From the NCBI GenBank assembly GCA_018436925.1, contig JAHDKI010000010.1:1-64000 (forward strand): a DNA stretch of 64,000 bases. The letters run 5' to 3'. Below, one piece after another: positions 51,306 to 59,623 of the stretch. The translations under genes and the position numbers were made by a program. Each line of letters opens with the position of its first letter. Positions within the stretch are counted from its first letter, which is position 1. The notes beneath the pieces are model-generated. The model was not told where the DNA came from. It searched no databases and saw only the letters and a program-made list of their open reading frames with translations. This DNA is from Syntrophaceae bacterium (GTDB lineage: Bacteria > Desulfobacterota > Syntrophia > Syntrophales > Smithellaceae).

Positions 51306-52177
51306 ACCACAGTATCTTTTTCCGCGGCCTGGCCAAAAGAATCCTGATTCAGTTTTCACCCGTTGGGTTTTATAAAATCCGGCATCGGCTGCTCTTGGGA
51401 CGTTGGCCGAATTTATCTAATCCGAAAACGTTTGATGAAAAACTGGCCTGCCTGATGCTCTATCATCACGATGCGTTGAAAAGCCGTCTGGCCGACAAAT
51501 ACCTCCTGAGAAGTTATGTCGCCGAAAAGGGACTGGCGCATCTGCTGCCGGAGCTTCTGGGCGTTTATCAAAGCCCGGAGGTTATTCCATTTGCGGATCT
51601 GCCCGAACGGTTCGTGCTTAAATGCACGCATGGCTCCGGCTTTAATCTCGTGTGCTGCGGCAGGGATCATTTTGATCCCGACTCCGCCCGTCAAAAGCTC
51701 GCCCGCTGGATGCACACCGATTTCAGCCATTTCAACGGCGAGATTCACTACGCCGCCATAACACCCCGGATTATCGCCGAAGCCTTTCTGGGCGATGAAG
51801 CAGGCGGTCTTCCCCGGGACTATAAATTTTTCTGTTTTTCCGGCACGCCGCACTGCGTGATGGTTTGCGCCCCGGAGAATCGATGCGGAAGAAAAGCAAA
51901 ATATTATTTCTATGACACGGCCTGGACGCGAAAGCTCCCCTACGATCGATTCGACCCGACCCAAAGCGAGGAGATCGGCAGGCCCCAAGCGTATGACGTC
52001 ATGTTGAATGCCGCCGCAAAACTCTCCAGCCCTTTCGCGTTCGTACGGGTGGACTTCTACAGCTTCAGGGGGCGGGCTTTCGTGGGTGAAATGACTTTTA
52101 CACCGTCGGCCTGCGTCGATCCGGATCTGACCGATCAGGCGCAAGCCGAACTGGGCCGCTTGATTTCTGTGGCCTGA
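51302..52177 (+). CDS. TupA-like ATP-grasp protein
   Basis: 291 residues from ATG 51302. NPKTFDEKLACLML and DKYLLRSYVAEKGL open the chain. RFVLKCTHGSGFNLVC (about 102-117) is the ATP-grasp glycine/lysine segment of the TupA (teichuronopeptide) family, then DYKFFCFSGTPHCVMV and FVRVDFYSFRGRAFVGEMTF with the metal-binding Asp/Glu. TupA relatives ligate amino acids or amines onto carboxyl groups of extracellular polymers. Coupled translation with a formyltransferase suggests the two modify one surface-polymer substrate. Confidence 0.8.
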   Translation: MNHSIFFRGLAKRILIQFSPVGFYKIRHRLLLGRWPNLSNPKTFDEKLACLMLYHHDALKSRLADKYLLRSYVAEKGLAHLLPELLGVYQSPEVIPFADLPERFVLKCTHGSGFNLVCCGRDHFDPDSARQKLARWMHTDFSHFNGEIHYAAITPRIIAEAFLGDEAGGLPRDYKFFCFSGTPHCVMVCAPENRCGRKAKYYFYDTAWTRKLPYDRFDPTQSEEIGRPQAYDVMLNAAAKLSSPFAFVRVDFYSFRGRAFVGEMTFTPSACVDPDLTDQAQAELGRLISVA

Positions 52178-52320
52178 ATAATCGTTTTGAGCGTCCAACA
52201 CTCCCGACAGACATTAACAAAAACCGTCTGCTTTTTGTCTTTTGCCGCCTGGATGTCTGTGCTATGTGTTGCCGTAGAAAATTAAACCTCTGAGCGGAAA
52301 AGACGGAGGCCGGAGAACCG

Positions 52321-53274
52321 ATGCACGATCAATCCATAAACTTGTGGCGTCACGACCACGTGTTCAATGAAGAGAAGAAAGGCGTCGAGACCCGCACGCT
52401 TGTCGTGGTCATCATCACGCTGGTCACGATGGCCGCCGAAATATTTTTCGGCTGGCTGACTCACTCCATGGCGCTTTTTGCCGACGGCTGGCACATGGGC
52501 ACACACGCTTTTGCGCTGGGCATATCGCTTCTGGCCTATATTCTGGCCAGGCGTTACGCGCGCGATGGCTCTTTTTCCTTCGGCGCGTGGAAAATTGAAA
52601 TTCTGGGCGCCTACACCAGCGCGATTGTCATGGCGCTGGTGGGGCTCTTCATGATTTACGCCTCGGTCGAGCGATGGATCCATCCGCTGGCCATTTCCTA
52701 CACGTCGGCTCTGGCGGTGGCTGTCCTGGGATTGGTCGTCAATGTGGTCTGCGCTCTCATCCTTCAGGCCGGCGGCCGCAACCATGATCACGACCCCTCT
52801 GAAGGCGCGCATCAACATGGCGAAGACCTGAATCTGAAAGCCGCCTATCTGCATGTGGTCGCCGACGCGGTGACATCGATTTTAGCCATCGCCGCGCTTC
52901 TGGGCGCCAAGATTTTCGGCGTCGTCTGGCTCGACCCGGCGATCGGGCTTTTGGGCGCGGCGCTGATTTTGCGCTGGTCGGCCTATTTGCTTAAAGACAC
53001 GGCGAAGATCCTGCTTCAGCGCGAAATGGATTCCCCGATTGCACATTCCATTCGAGAGCGGATTGAGGTCGACGGAGATTCAAAGATCACCGATCTGCAC
53101 CTGTGGCAGATCGCTCAGAATCAATATGCCTGCATTGTTTCTCTGGTCACGGGAAAAGGCAGGTCGATTGAGGAATACAAACAAAGGCTTTCCGGCATCT
53201 CCGAACTTTCGCATGTGACCGTGGAAATCTATACATGCGAGGCCTGCAGGCAAGCCAATCGGCCATGCCGCTAA
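52321..53274 (+). CDS. Cation-diffusion-facilitator metal exporter, DmeF-like
   Basis: 317 residues, GGAGA before the ATG. The N-terminal HDHVFNEEKKGVETRT is typical of the DmeF (Co/Ni efflux) subfamily. Six membrane helices follow: helix 2 ADGWHMGTHAFAL supplies metal ligands H and D, and helix 5 HVVADAVTSILAI the H-x3-D pair. A His-rich loop HDHDPSEGAHQHGED lies between helices 4 and 5. The C-terminal cytoplasmic domain has HLWQI and a final CEACR pair. Exports divalent metal by proton antiport. No dmeR regulator is adjacent. Confidence 0.85.
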   Translation: MHDQSINLWRHDHVFNEEKKGVETRTLVVVIITLVTMAAEIFFGWLTHSMALFADGWHMGTHAFALGISLLAYILARRYARDGSFSFGAWKIEILGAYTSAIVMALVGLFMIYASVERWIHPLAISYTSALAVAVLGLVVNVVCALILQAGGRNHDHDPSEGAHQHGEDLNLKAAYLHVVADAVTSILAIAALLGAKIFGVVWLDPAIGLLGAALILRWSAYLLKDTAKILLQREMDSPIAHSIRERIEVDGDSKITDLHLWQIAQNQYACIVSLVTGKGRSIEEYKQRLSGISELSHVTVEIYTCEACRQANRPCR

Positions 53275-53280
53275 CGAGCG

Positions 53281-54114
53281 TCATTCATCCAGCCGATGCT
53301 GCTCGATTTTTTCCGTAAACGGGCAGCGCCAGGAAAGTTCACAGGCGCAAAGGCGCATGGGCTCGCCGTTGCGATTGCCCGTCCCGTATCTTGGATCGCC
53401 CATGACGGGATGACCGATGGCCGCCAGATGTCTGCGGATCTGATGCAGCCGGCCGGTTTCAATCTCGACCTCCAGGACGGCTCTGCCCGCACCGGAATCG
53501 TGGAAAATCACCCGATAGCGGCTTCGGGCCGTTTTGCCGTCCAGCGGAAGATCAATCATGGCGTCATCCGCTGCGGGCAATCCCAAAACCTCAACGCGGT
53601 ATCGTTTGACGACCTGCCGCGTCTGGAAAAGCGCCGAAAGCCTTGCCGCCGCCCGGCGGGAATGCGCCACCAGAATCAGGCCCTCGGCTTCACGGTCGAG
53701 ACGATGAACGGGATAAACTTCGCGTGTGGATTTGAAAAATAGTTCGACCTGGCGCAGAAGCGACCCGGAATCGCCATAGTCCGTCCCCTGCGTGAGCAAC
53801 CCCGCCGGTTTTGACCACAGGCTATAATGTTTGTAATCGACCAGACAAACAGCCTGCGGCGCCTCGGCCTTCAGAATTTTTTCATCGTAATAGAGCTTGA
53901 TCGCGTCGCCCGTTTTCAGCACAAAGGAGGCTTTCCTGAGTCTGATGCGCCGTTCGCCTTTTCTGACCAGCCAAAGGGCGCCTTTGTTCATGGCGTCTTT
54001 GACGCGGGACTTTGAAAGCCCCGTTTTCGCCGCCACAAAATCACAGGCCGTCACGCGCTGGCCTCCGGCGACAGTCATCAAGCGGCTGAACTTTTCGGAC
54101 GGCGGCATCGGCAT
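53281..54114 (-). CDS. RluA-family RNA pseudouridine synthase
   Basis: 277 residues, AGGAGA before ATG 54114. An S4-like N-terminal region (VTACDFVAAKTGLSKSRVKDAM) precedes the catalytic domain. YSLWSKPAGLLTQGTDYGD and YPVHRLDREAEGLILVAHS contain the invariant Asp (HRLD), then KRYRVEVLG and GRLHQIRRHLAAIGHPVMGD close the site. Target rRNA or tRNA position cannot be assigned. Convergent with the DmeF-like gene, six bases apart. Confidence 0.88.
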   Translation of the reverse strand: MPMPPSEKFSRLMTVAGGQRVTACDFVAAKTGLSKSRVKDAMNKGALWLVRKGERRIRLRKASFVLKTGDAIKLYYDEKILKAEAPQAVCLVDYKHYSLWSKPAGLLTQGTDYGDSGSLLRQVELFFKSTREVYPVHRLDREAEGLILVAHSRRAAARLSALFQTRQVVKRYRVEVLGLPAADDAMIDLPLDGKTARSRYRVIFHDSGAGRAVLEVEIETGRLHQIRRHLAAIGHPVMGDPRYGTGNRNGEPMRLCACELSWRCPFTEKIEQHRLDE

Positions 54115-54202
54115 GGCGTCTCCTTTTTTTTCAGTCTTCGTTATCCGCCCTGCCGGCCGATGTCAAGCAGCATGCCGCCCCAGTGAAGCACGCCGATCCT
54201 GC

Positions 54203-54252
54203 AAAAAAAACCCCCGACCGGACGCGATTCCTTCGCATCCCGTTAGGGGTTT
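54203..54252 (-). terminator. Intrinsic terminator of the secreted hydrolase gene
   Basis: Read on the minus strand, AAACCCC (54252-54246) pairs with GGGGGTTT (54215-54208) and is followed by a run of T. The enclosed loop has partial pairing. It lies 58 bases after the hydrolase stop codon. Confidence 0.6.
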
Positions 54253-54256
54253 ACTG

Positions 54257-54294
54257 CTTCCGGAAGTCGTGGAGGTATACACGGCTCCCGGAAG
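54257..54294 (-). other. Second strong hairpin in the hydrolase 3' UTR
   Basis: CTTCCGG (54257-54263) with CCGGAAG (54288-54294), extended by AGTCGTG/CACGGCT with one wobble, gives a 14-bp stem. Lies between the stop codon and the terminator; probable mRNA 3' stabiliser. Confidence 0.5.
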
Positions 54295-54309
54295 GCGGAC
54301 AGCTAGGGC

Positions 54310-55182
54310 TTAAAACCTTGCGTTATGCGCATAGCCGTAAAACCAGCCGGCGCTCATATCCGCGTTGTGCTCGGCGCCGTAGAGATACGTCTCATAGGCG
54401 CTGTTGCCTTCAAGATGGTACTTCATAAACGCCGTGATGTATTTCTTCGCGCGATTATTGTAGGTGTTATAGGATGTTCCCGTCATCCAGTCGGTGTGGG
54501 CAAAACCGTTGAAATACCCAAGCGTCCGGTCAATAGAGGTCGGCAGGCTGTTGTACATCCTTACCACGGCGCTGTCCGAGGCGATGATATCCGACCTGCC
54601 GGTATAGCAGATCGTCTTCGCTTTGGTGCTTCCCAGGTTGTAAGAGAAATCCATGTACGGGGCAAGCGCCTGAGTCGTCTGAACGCCCGAACCCAGGTCG
54701 GCCGAAGCCAGAAGCGCGCCGCCGCCGCCTTTCGAAAATCCCATGATCTGCAAACGCGAGGTATTGACTTTCCCCTTAATCGGGTTGGGGCGCAGATAAG
54801 TCCCCGTGCGGGTGTTTTCCGATTTCAACATCGAGATGCCGGCCTTGTGCGCCGTTCGCCAGGAAGAATTATAGCCATAAATATTGTTCGGCGTCATGGC
54901 GAAAACGATATAGCCGTGTGTGACCAGATGGTTGGCAATCCAGGCCATATCGCTGTACGTGTTGGTGAACCCCCCCGTGAGCGTTGTGGCGGCAAAAGGG
55001 CCTGCACCCGAGCAGGGGTACCACACCGAAGCGGCGGCATACCCGCTGTTGGACGGAGGCGTATAGGTGCATTTCGTGTAAGAACCGGTTGACGACGGAT
55101 TGGTCTGAGCCGCCGCCAGGGCCGCGCAAACCATCGCGATTCCAACCACTGTGAAAATCAAAATAAGCTTTCCTTTTTTCAT
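54310..55182 (-). CDS. Secreted alpha/beta-hydrolase of the cutinase/PET-hydrolase-like type
   Basis: 290 residues from ATG 55182 (a GTG lies one codon upstream; GGGAGGGA serves either). Signal peptide about 1-26 (GIAMVCAALAAAQ). The mature chain follows the polyester-hydrolase plan: oxyanion segment LTGGFTNTYSDMAWIANHL at 68-86, nucleophile Ser150 in IMGFSKGGGGALLAS, acid Asp198 in CYTGRSDIIAS, His229 in NGFAHTDWM. The G-x-S-x-GGGG run and the THGY(I/V)V strand match bacterial cutinases and PETases. Known members cleave aliphatic or aromatic polyesters, lipids or cutin. Polyester activity here is inference. Tyr-, Asn- and Ser-rich surface, typical of a secreted enzyme. Confidence 0.8.
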   Translation of the reverse strand: MKKGKLILIFTVVGIAMVCAALAAAQTNPSSTGSYTKCTYTPPSNSGYAAASVWYPCSGAGPFAATTLTGGFTNTYSDMAWIANHLVTHGYIVFAMTPNNIYGYNSSWRTAHKAGISMLKSENTRTGTYLRPNPIKGKVNTSRLQIMGFSKGGGGALLASADLGSGVQTTQALAPYMDFSYNLGSTKAKTICYTGRSDIIASDSAVVRMYNSLPTSIDRTLGYFNGFAHTDWMTGTSYNTYNNRAKKYITAFMKYHLEGNSAYETYLYGAEHNADMSAGWFYGYAHNARF

Positions 55183-55238
55183 CACTGAATCTTCCCTCCC
55201 TTGAAAATATTACCCTCAACTGGGCGTGCCATCTTTTC

Positions 55239-55254
55239 TGCACAGGGTGTGCCA
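55239..55254 (-). promoter_or_regulatory. Sigma-54 promoter of the secreted hydrolase gene
   Basis: On the minus strand TGGCACACCCTGTGCA matches TGGCACRNNNNTTGCW at every constrained base but one (G for the first T of TTGC). Predicted start is near 55228, giving a leader of about 45 bases. Confidence 0.75.
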
Positions 55255-55339
55255 CACCCCCAATATTACTTTATATGGCTGAAATCATTTATTGTTTTTA
55301 AAATGTCTTTTTTTTCGCCTTGCGTCCTGATGTCAATTA

Positions 55340-55404
55340 TGTTTCATAAATGTTTCACCTGTAAGCAAGCAGGACAGAGTTAACGAAACCTTTTTGAAAC
55401 ATTT
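55340..55404. promoter_or_regulatory. TGTTTCA/TGAAACA repeats, probable enhancer for the sigma-54 activator
   Basis: Two direct TGTTTCA copies (55340-55346, 55351-55357) and one inverted TGAAACA (55395-55401). The perfect inverted pair AAATGTTTCA (55348-55357) / TGAAACATTT (55395-55404) is 37 bases apart. They lie about 90-150 bases upstream of the sigma-54 site and just before the activator gene, the usual place for enhancer-binding sites. Confidence 0.6.
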
Positions 55405-55431
55405 AGACCTGTCCAGATCCCGGGAGGACAA

Positions 55432-57480
55432 ATGGACGCATACCCCCATAACCGCAAAACCACAAAAGAGAGCCTTCTGCAGAACCTGAAATACGAAAAA
55501 AAACATCATCTCACGCTTCTTCAATGGAAACGGTTTGTGGCCGGCGAAGACGACCTCGATCCGTCAGTCATTGGCCCGGAACTCCAGCAGGCGTGGCGAC
55601 GCTGCCGGGAGCTGGGCGTCGATCCGCACGCGAAACCGGTGCACGAAATCGCCACCGGCGAAAGGTTGGCGCAACTGTTCAAAGACAATCAGACGCTCAT
55701 CGATGTGAGCAATCCCTTTCTGGAAAGACTCTATGGGTTTCTCAAGGCCTCAAAATTCACGGTGGCCTTGTTCGACCGGCAAGGCTACGTCCTCCATGTG
55801 CTTCAGGACAGGCAGCATGAAAAAATCAATTTACGGTTCAACTGGTTTCCCGGCTCGCGATGGACCCAGCGCACGGCGGGCAACACGACTGTCTGTGAAA
55901 CCATTTTCCACAAAAAGCCCATTGAGCTCTTCGGCACGCAGCATTACAAAAAACGCTTCCACGGCATCTCGGGAGCCAGCGCCCCCATCTTCGGGCCCGA
56001 TGGAGATCTGCTGGGCGGCATTACTCTGACGTCCCTGTATTCCGGCGCCAATCCGCATACCTTGGGCGTCGCCGTCGCCACCGCCCAGACCATCCAGAAT
56101 GAACTGCTTCTGCAAAAGGCCGCAACCGACTGCCGGGCCGCCTTTGCCCGCACGGAAATTGCCGCAAGCCTGCAAAAAGCGACGCTTCGGGCCATTCCCG
56201 AAGCGCTCATCGCCGTCAACACAGAAAAGCAAATTTTTGTGATTAACGACCAGGCCAAAAAAATGTTTTCTTTAGAGGGCATGACTCTGGAAGGACAGTC
56301 GCTGGAGGACATTTTTCCAGGCCCCGACAACAGCGCTTTTCTGGATTATGTTTTCAGTCATGACGTCTTCGACGATATGGACATGAGAATCCGCTCCCGC
56401 AAAGGACTGGCCGATTATTCCGTAACCGGCAATACCATCACCATTTCGTCCGGCGAGGTTGTGGGGCGGGTTCTGGTTTTCGCCGGCAGCAAAAGAATCC
56501 GCTCGCTGGTGACAAAAATTATCGGCGCAAAGGCGAATTTCCGGTTTGAAGATATCTGCGGGCAAAGTCTGTCTTTCCTGCATGCTGTGGAGCAGGCCCA
56601 AAACGTTTCCCGCAGCGCGTCCAATGTCCTTTTGCTGGGTGAAAGCGGAACGGGCAAGGACGTCTTCGCCCAGGCGATCCACAACGCCAGCGCCAGGAAA
56701 AACGGTCCGTATGTCGCCGTCAACTGCGCGGCCATCCCCCGCGATTTGATCGCCAGCGAATTTTTCGGCTACGCTGAAGGCGCCTTCACCGGATCACGCC
56801 GTGGAGGAAACGCCGGCAAGTTCGAGCTGGCGGACGGAGGTACGATTTTTCTCGACGAGATTGCTGAAATTCCCCTCGAGATCCAGGCCGTTCTGCTGCG
56901 GGCCATTGAGGACAGACAGATCCTGCGCCTGGGCAGCGGCCGGATCCGCAAAGTGGACGTTCGCATTGTGTCCGCCACCAACAAGGACCTGATGGACGAG
57001 GTCCGCCGGGGCAGCTTCCGCAAGGATCTGTATTATCGGCTCAATGTGTTTGCCATCGCGTTGCCGCCGCTTCGCGAAAGAACGGAAGACATTCCGGCGC
57101 TCGTCCAATCCTTTATCGCCAAATATGCCGCCGCCCTGAACAAAACCATTGCCGGCATCACCCCGCGGGCGCTCGACATCCTGATGCAGCACTTATGGCC
57201 GGGAAACGTCCGGGAGCTGCAAAACGTGATTGAACGCATGGTGAACTACGCGGAAGGCAACCTGCTGACCCCGGAGATCATCCCCCAGGAAATTATAAGC
57301 GCCGGACATCCGCGCCGCCGCGTGATGGACCTGGAATCCCCCCAACAGCGCGAGAAAAAAACGATCGAACACATGCTGAAATTGAAATTCCGAAAAAAGC
57401 AGATTGCCCAACAGCTCAACATCTCGCGCACGACGCTGTTTCGCAGACTGCGCGACTATGGACTTAAGGCTCCGACCTGA
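55432..57480 (+). CDS. Sigma-54-dependent activator (GAF-PAS-AAA+-Fis, AcoR-like)
   Basis: 682 residues. N-terminal helical region with an AcoR-like S.....W.RC segment (QQAWRRCRELGVDP), GAF-like sensor at about 85-220 (FTVALFDRQGYVLHV, GNTTVCETIFHKKPIELFG), PAS at about 245-350, AAA+ at about 375-610: Walker A GESGTGKD, GAFTGSRRGG (the loop that contacts sigma-54; the usual final Ala is Ser), Walker B GGTIFLDEIAEI, and R-finger region FRKDLYYRLNVF. Fis-type helix-turn-helix at the end (QIAQQLNISRTTLFRRL). Divergent from the hydrolase gene whose promoter is sigma-54-type, so it is its likely activator; ligand unknown. Confidence 0.92.
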   Translation: MDAYPHNRKTTKESLLQNLKYEKKHHLTLLQWKRFVAGEDDLDPSVIGPELQQAWRRCRELGVDPHAKPVHEIATGERLAQLFKDNQTLIDVSNPFLERLYGFLKASKFTVALFDRQGYVLHVLQDRQHEKINLRFNWFPGSRWTQRTAGNTTVCETIFHKKPIELFGTQHYKKRFHGISGASAPIFGPDGDLLGGITLTSLYSGANPHTLGVAVATAQTIQNELLLQKAATDCRAAFARTEIAASLQKATLRAIPEALIAVNTEKQIFVINDQAKKMFSLEGMTLEGQSLEDIFPGPDNSAFLDYVFSHDVFDDMDMRIRSRKGLADYSVTGNTITISSGEVVGRVLVFAGSKRIRSLVTKIIGAKANFRFEDICGQSLSFLHAVEQAQNVSRSASNVLLLGESGTGKDVFAQAIHNASARKNGPYVAVNCAAIPRDLIASEFFGYAEGAFTGSRRGGNAGKFELADGGTIFLDEIAEIPLEIQAVLLRAIEDRQILRLGSGRIRKVDVRIVSATNKDLMDEVRRGSFRKDLYYRLNVFAIALPPLRERTEDIPALVQSFIAKYAAALNKTIAGITPRALDILMQHLWPGNVRELQNVIERMVNYAEGNLLTPEIIPQEIISAGHPRRRVMDLESPQQREKKTIEHMLKLKFRKKQIAQQLNISRTTLFRRLRDYGLKAPT

Positions 57481-57875
57481 ATCCTACAAGCCGGAGACAT
57501 CCGGTCGTTTTCACAGTCAGGTCAAAGCGAAGGCACTTTGATAATGAAAACCGCCACCAGCGCAATGGAGTCCGCCTCGTTGCCGACCGGAAAAAGCCGC
57601 CTTGACACAAAATAATTCATCAAAGCGGAAAACCGCATGACCAAAACCCGACGGCAACCTTAAAGAGTCAAGAGGCCCCCACCGACAACCAAACCGTTCG
57701 CTCTTTGCGTTTTTGCAGGGACATCCCTCGCCTCTTCTGATTTCAACGCTTTTTAGCCTCTAACGTGAGCGGACGGAAAATTCATTTTTTTCTTGGGGCG
57801 CTCCCCGGCCAAAGTCCTTTGCAGCCCGTTGAAAGTGTGATAGGCATCCCGCCCTGGGACGAAGAAAAAAAAACC
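57481..57875 (+). other. Non-coding gap before epmB
   Basis: 395 bases. No convincing gene or RNA; only a short AUG-led stretch of 25 codons at 57544 with no features. AAAGAG/CTCTTT arms near 57662 and 57700 are weak. The epmB frame is open back to GTG 57765, but without family similarity. Confidence 0.4.
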
Positions 57876-58976
57876 ATGCGCGGACAAGCCATCTTAAAAC
57901 AGTATCGGCAAGCGACGACGCGGGACTGGCGCGACTGGCGCTGGCAAATGCATAACCGTGTCCGCTCGCTTCCCAAACTCGCAACGCTCCTGTCCGGCAG
58001 AAATCTCCAACCCGAGAGCCTGCAAGCAACAGTCTCGGCTTATCCCCTGGCGATCACGCCTTATTACTTATCGCTGATCCATCCGGAAAATCCCGCCGAC
58101 CCCGTCGCGCGCCAATGCCTTCCGGACGAAAAGGAACTGCTTTTTGCAGACAGCTTCAGCGGCGATCCGCTGCAGGAAGACGCCTTTATGCCGGCAGACG
58201 GACTGCTTTGCCGGTATGACGACCGGGCGCTGGCCCTGGTGACCCGAACATGCGCCACCACCTGCCGCCACTGCAACCGCAAACGCCAATGGAAAACTGC
58301 CGACCCGGCCGGATTCAAAAAGCGGATTGCCGGAATGGCCCGTTACGTGGCGTCTCGTCCGCAGATCCGGGAAGTCATCTTGTCGGGCGGCGACCCCCTG
58401 ATTTTCGATGATGAAAGACTGGAATTTATTCTATCCTCGTTTCGAGCCGTCGGACAGGTCGAAATCCTGCGCATCGGCAGCAGAATGCCGGCGGTCCTGC
58501 CCATGCGGATCACACGCAGTCTGTGTAAAATGCTCAAGCGTTTCCGGCCGCTTTGGTTCAACACGCAATTCAATACGGCGGCGGAAATCACGCCTGAGGC
58601 GGCGCGGGCCTGCCTGATGCTTCAGGAGGCCGGTATTCCCGTATCCAACCAGTCGGTGCTTTTGGCCGGCGTCAACGATTCCGAAGCGGCGCTGCGCGAT
58701 CTGTTTTGTGGACTTCAGAAAATCACCGTCCGCCCCTACTATCTGTTTCACTGTGAACCGGTCAGGGGCGCTGCGCACTTCCGCACGGACGTGAAAGAAG
58801 GGATTGCTTTAATGGAGCGCCTCAGAACATCCTGTTCGGGACTGGCGCTGCCTCAATATGTGGCCGATCTGCCGGGAACAGCCGGCAAAGTTCCGCTTTG
58901 GGCCGCCTCCGGCGCCCTGAAAAGAATTTTGGATAAACATCAAGATTTTTTTGACATTTCACAACAATTGGATTAG
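57876..58976 (+). CDS. epmB: EF-P beta-lysylation protein EpmB (lysine 2,3-aminomutase-like radical SAM)
   Basis: 366 residues from ATG 57876, close to the length of characterised EpmB; a GTG at 57765 would add 37 residues of unrelated sequence. RDWRDWRWQMHNRV is the family N-terminus. Radical SAM motif TCATTCRHCNRKRQW (C-x3-C-x2-C) lies near 130, then EVILSGGDPL, and SNQSVLLAGVNDS. The chain ends soon after the core and lacks the C-terminal zinc domain of true KamA enzymes. It converts (S)-alpha-lysine to (R)-beta-lysine for EF-P. It lies 53 bases upstream of efp and 650 bases upstream of epmA, which fixes the assignment. Confidence 0.9.
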   Translation: MRGQAILKQYRQATTRDWRDWRWQMHNRVRSLPKLATLLSGRNLQPESLQATVSAYPLAITPYYLSLIHPENPADPVARQCLPDEKELLFADSFSGDPLQEDAFMPADGLLCRYDDRALALVTRTCATTCRHCNRKRQWKTADPAGFKKRIAGMARYVASRPQIREVILSGGDPLIFDDERLEFILSSFRAVGQVEILRIGSRMPAVLPMRITRSLCKMLKRFRPLWFNTQFNTAAEITPEAARACLMLQEAGIPVSNQSVLLAGVNDSEAALRDLFCGLQKITVRPYYLFHCEPVRGAAHFRTDVKEGIALMERLRTSCSGLALPQYVADLPGTAGKVPLWAASGALKRILDKHQDFFDISQQLD

Positions 58977-59029
58977 GAAAGGCGTCAAAATAATCCATCC
59001 TTTCGCAAGATGAGGAGAATCAGAGTTTT

Positions 59030-59593
59030 ATGTATACCGCCAGTGATTTAAGAAAAGGCCTGCGCCTTAAGATCGACGGTGATCCGTACGTGATCACCGA
59101 ATTCAATTTCGTCAAACCCGGAAAAGGCCAGGCGCTGTATCGCACCAAGCTCAAAAACATGATCAACGGCAACCAGTTTGAGCGCACTTTCCGTTCCGTC
59201 GATGTCTTCGAACCGGCCGACCTTCGTGAGAAAAAGATGCAATTCCTTTACAAAGAAGGCGATAAATTCTGCTTTATGGACAATGAAACCTATGAGCAGG
59301 TTTATCTCACGGAAGAACAGGTGGACGACGCCGTCAATTACATGACCGACAACATCGAGGTCGAAATTCTGCTTTTTGAGGACCGGCCCATCGGGTTAAG
59401 CCTGCCCAATTTTGTTGAACTGGTCGTGACGGAAGCCGAACCCTGGGCCAAAGGCGACACGGTTTCAGGCGCAACCAAACCCGTCAAAGTCCAAACCGGG
59501 GCGACGGTTCTGGTGCCCACGTTCGTTTCGGAAGGTGAAAAAATCCGTATCGACACCCGCACCGGAGAATATCTCACGCGTGTTAAAAGTTAA
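59030..59593 (+). CDS. efp: Elongation factor P
   Basis: 187 residues, usual length, GAGGAGAA before the ATG. MYTASDLRKGLRLKIDGDPY and NFVKPGKGQALYRTKLK: Lys32 at the tip of the KPGKG loop matches the lysine modified by EpmA/EpmB (Lys34 in E. coli). Domains II and III follow (MQFLYKEGDKFCFMD; the tail RIDTRTGEYLTRVKS). It relieves ribosome stalling at polyproline. The neighbours epmB and epmA show which modification route is used. Confidence 0.97.
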   Translation: MYTASDLRKGLRLKIDGDPYVITEFNFVKPGKGQALYRTKLKNMINGNQFERTFRSVDVFEPADLREKKMQFLYKEGDKFCFMDNETYEQVYLTEEQVDDAVNYMTDNIEVEILLFEDRPIGLSLPNFVELVVTEAEPWAKGDTVSGATKPVKVQTGATVLVPTFVSEGEKIRIDTRTGEYLTRVKS

Positions 59594-59623
59594 CTCGCCC
59601 TGGCCGTTTTTCAGGAACCGATC

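Noticed and set aside
55214-55233. Second TGGCAC upstream of the secreted hydrolase
   Set aside because: No GC at the -12 position; only the site at 55239-55254 has both elements in register.
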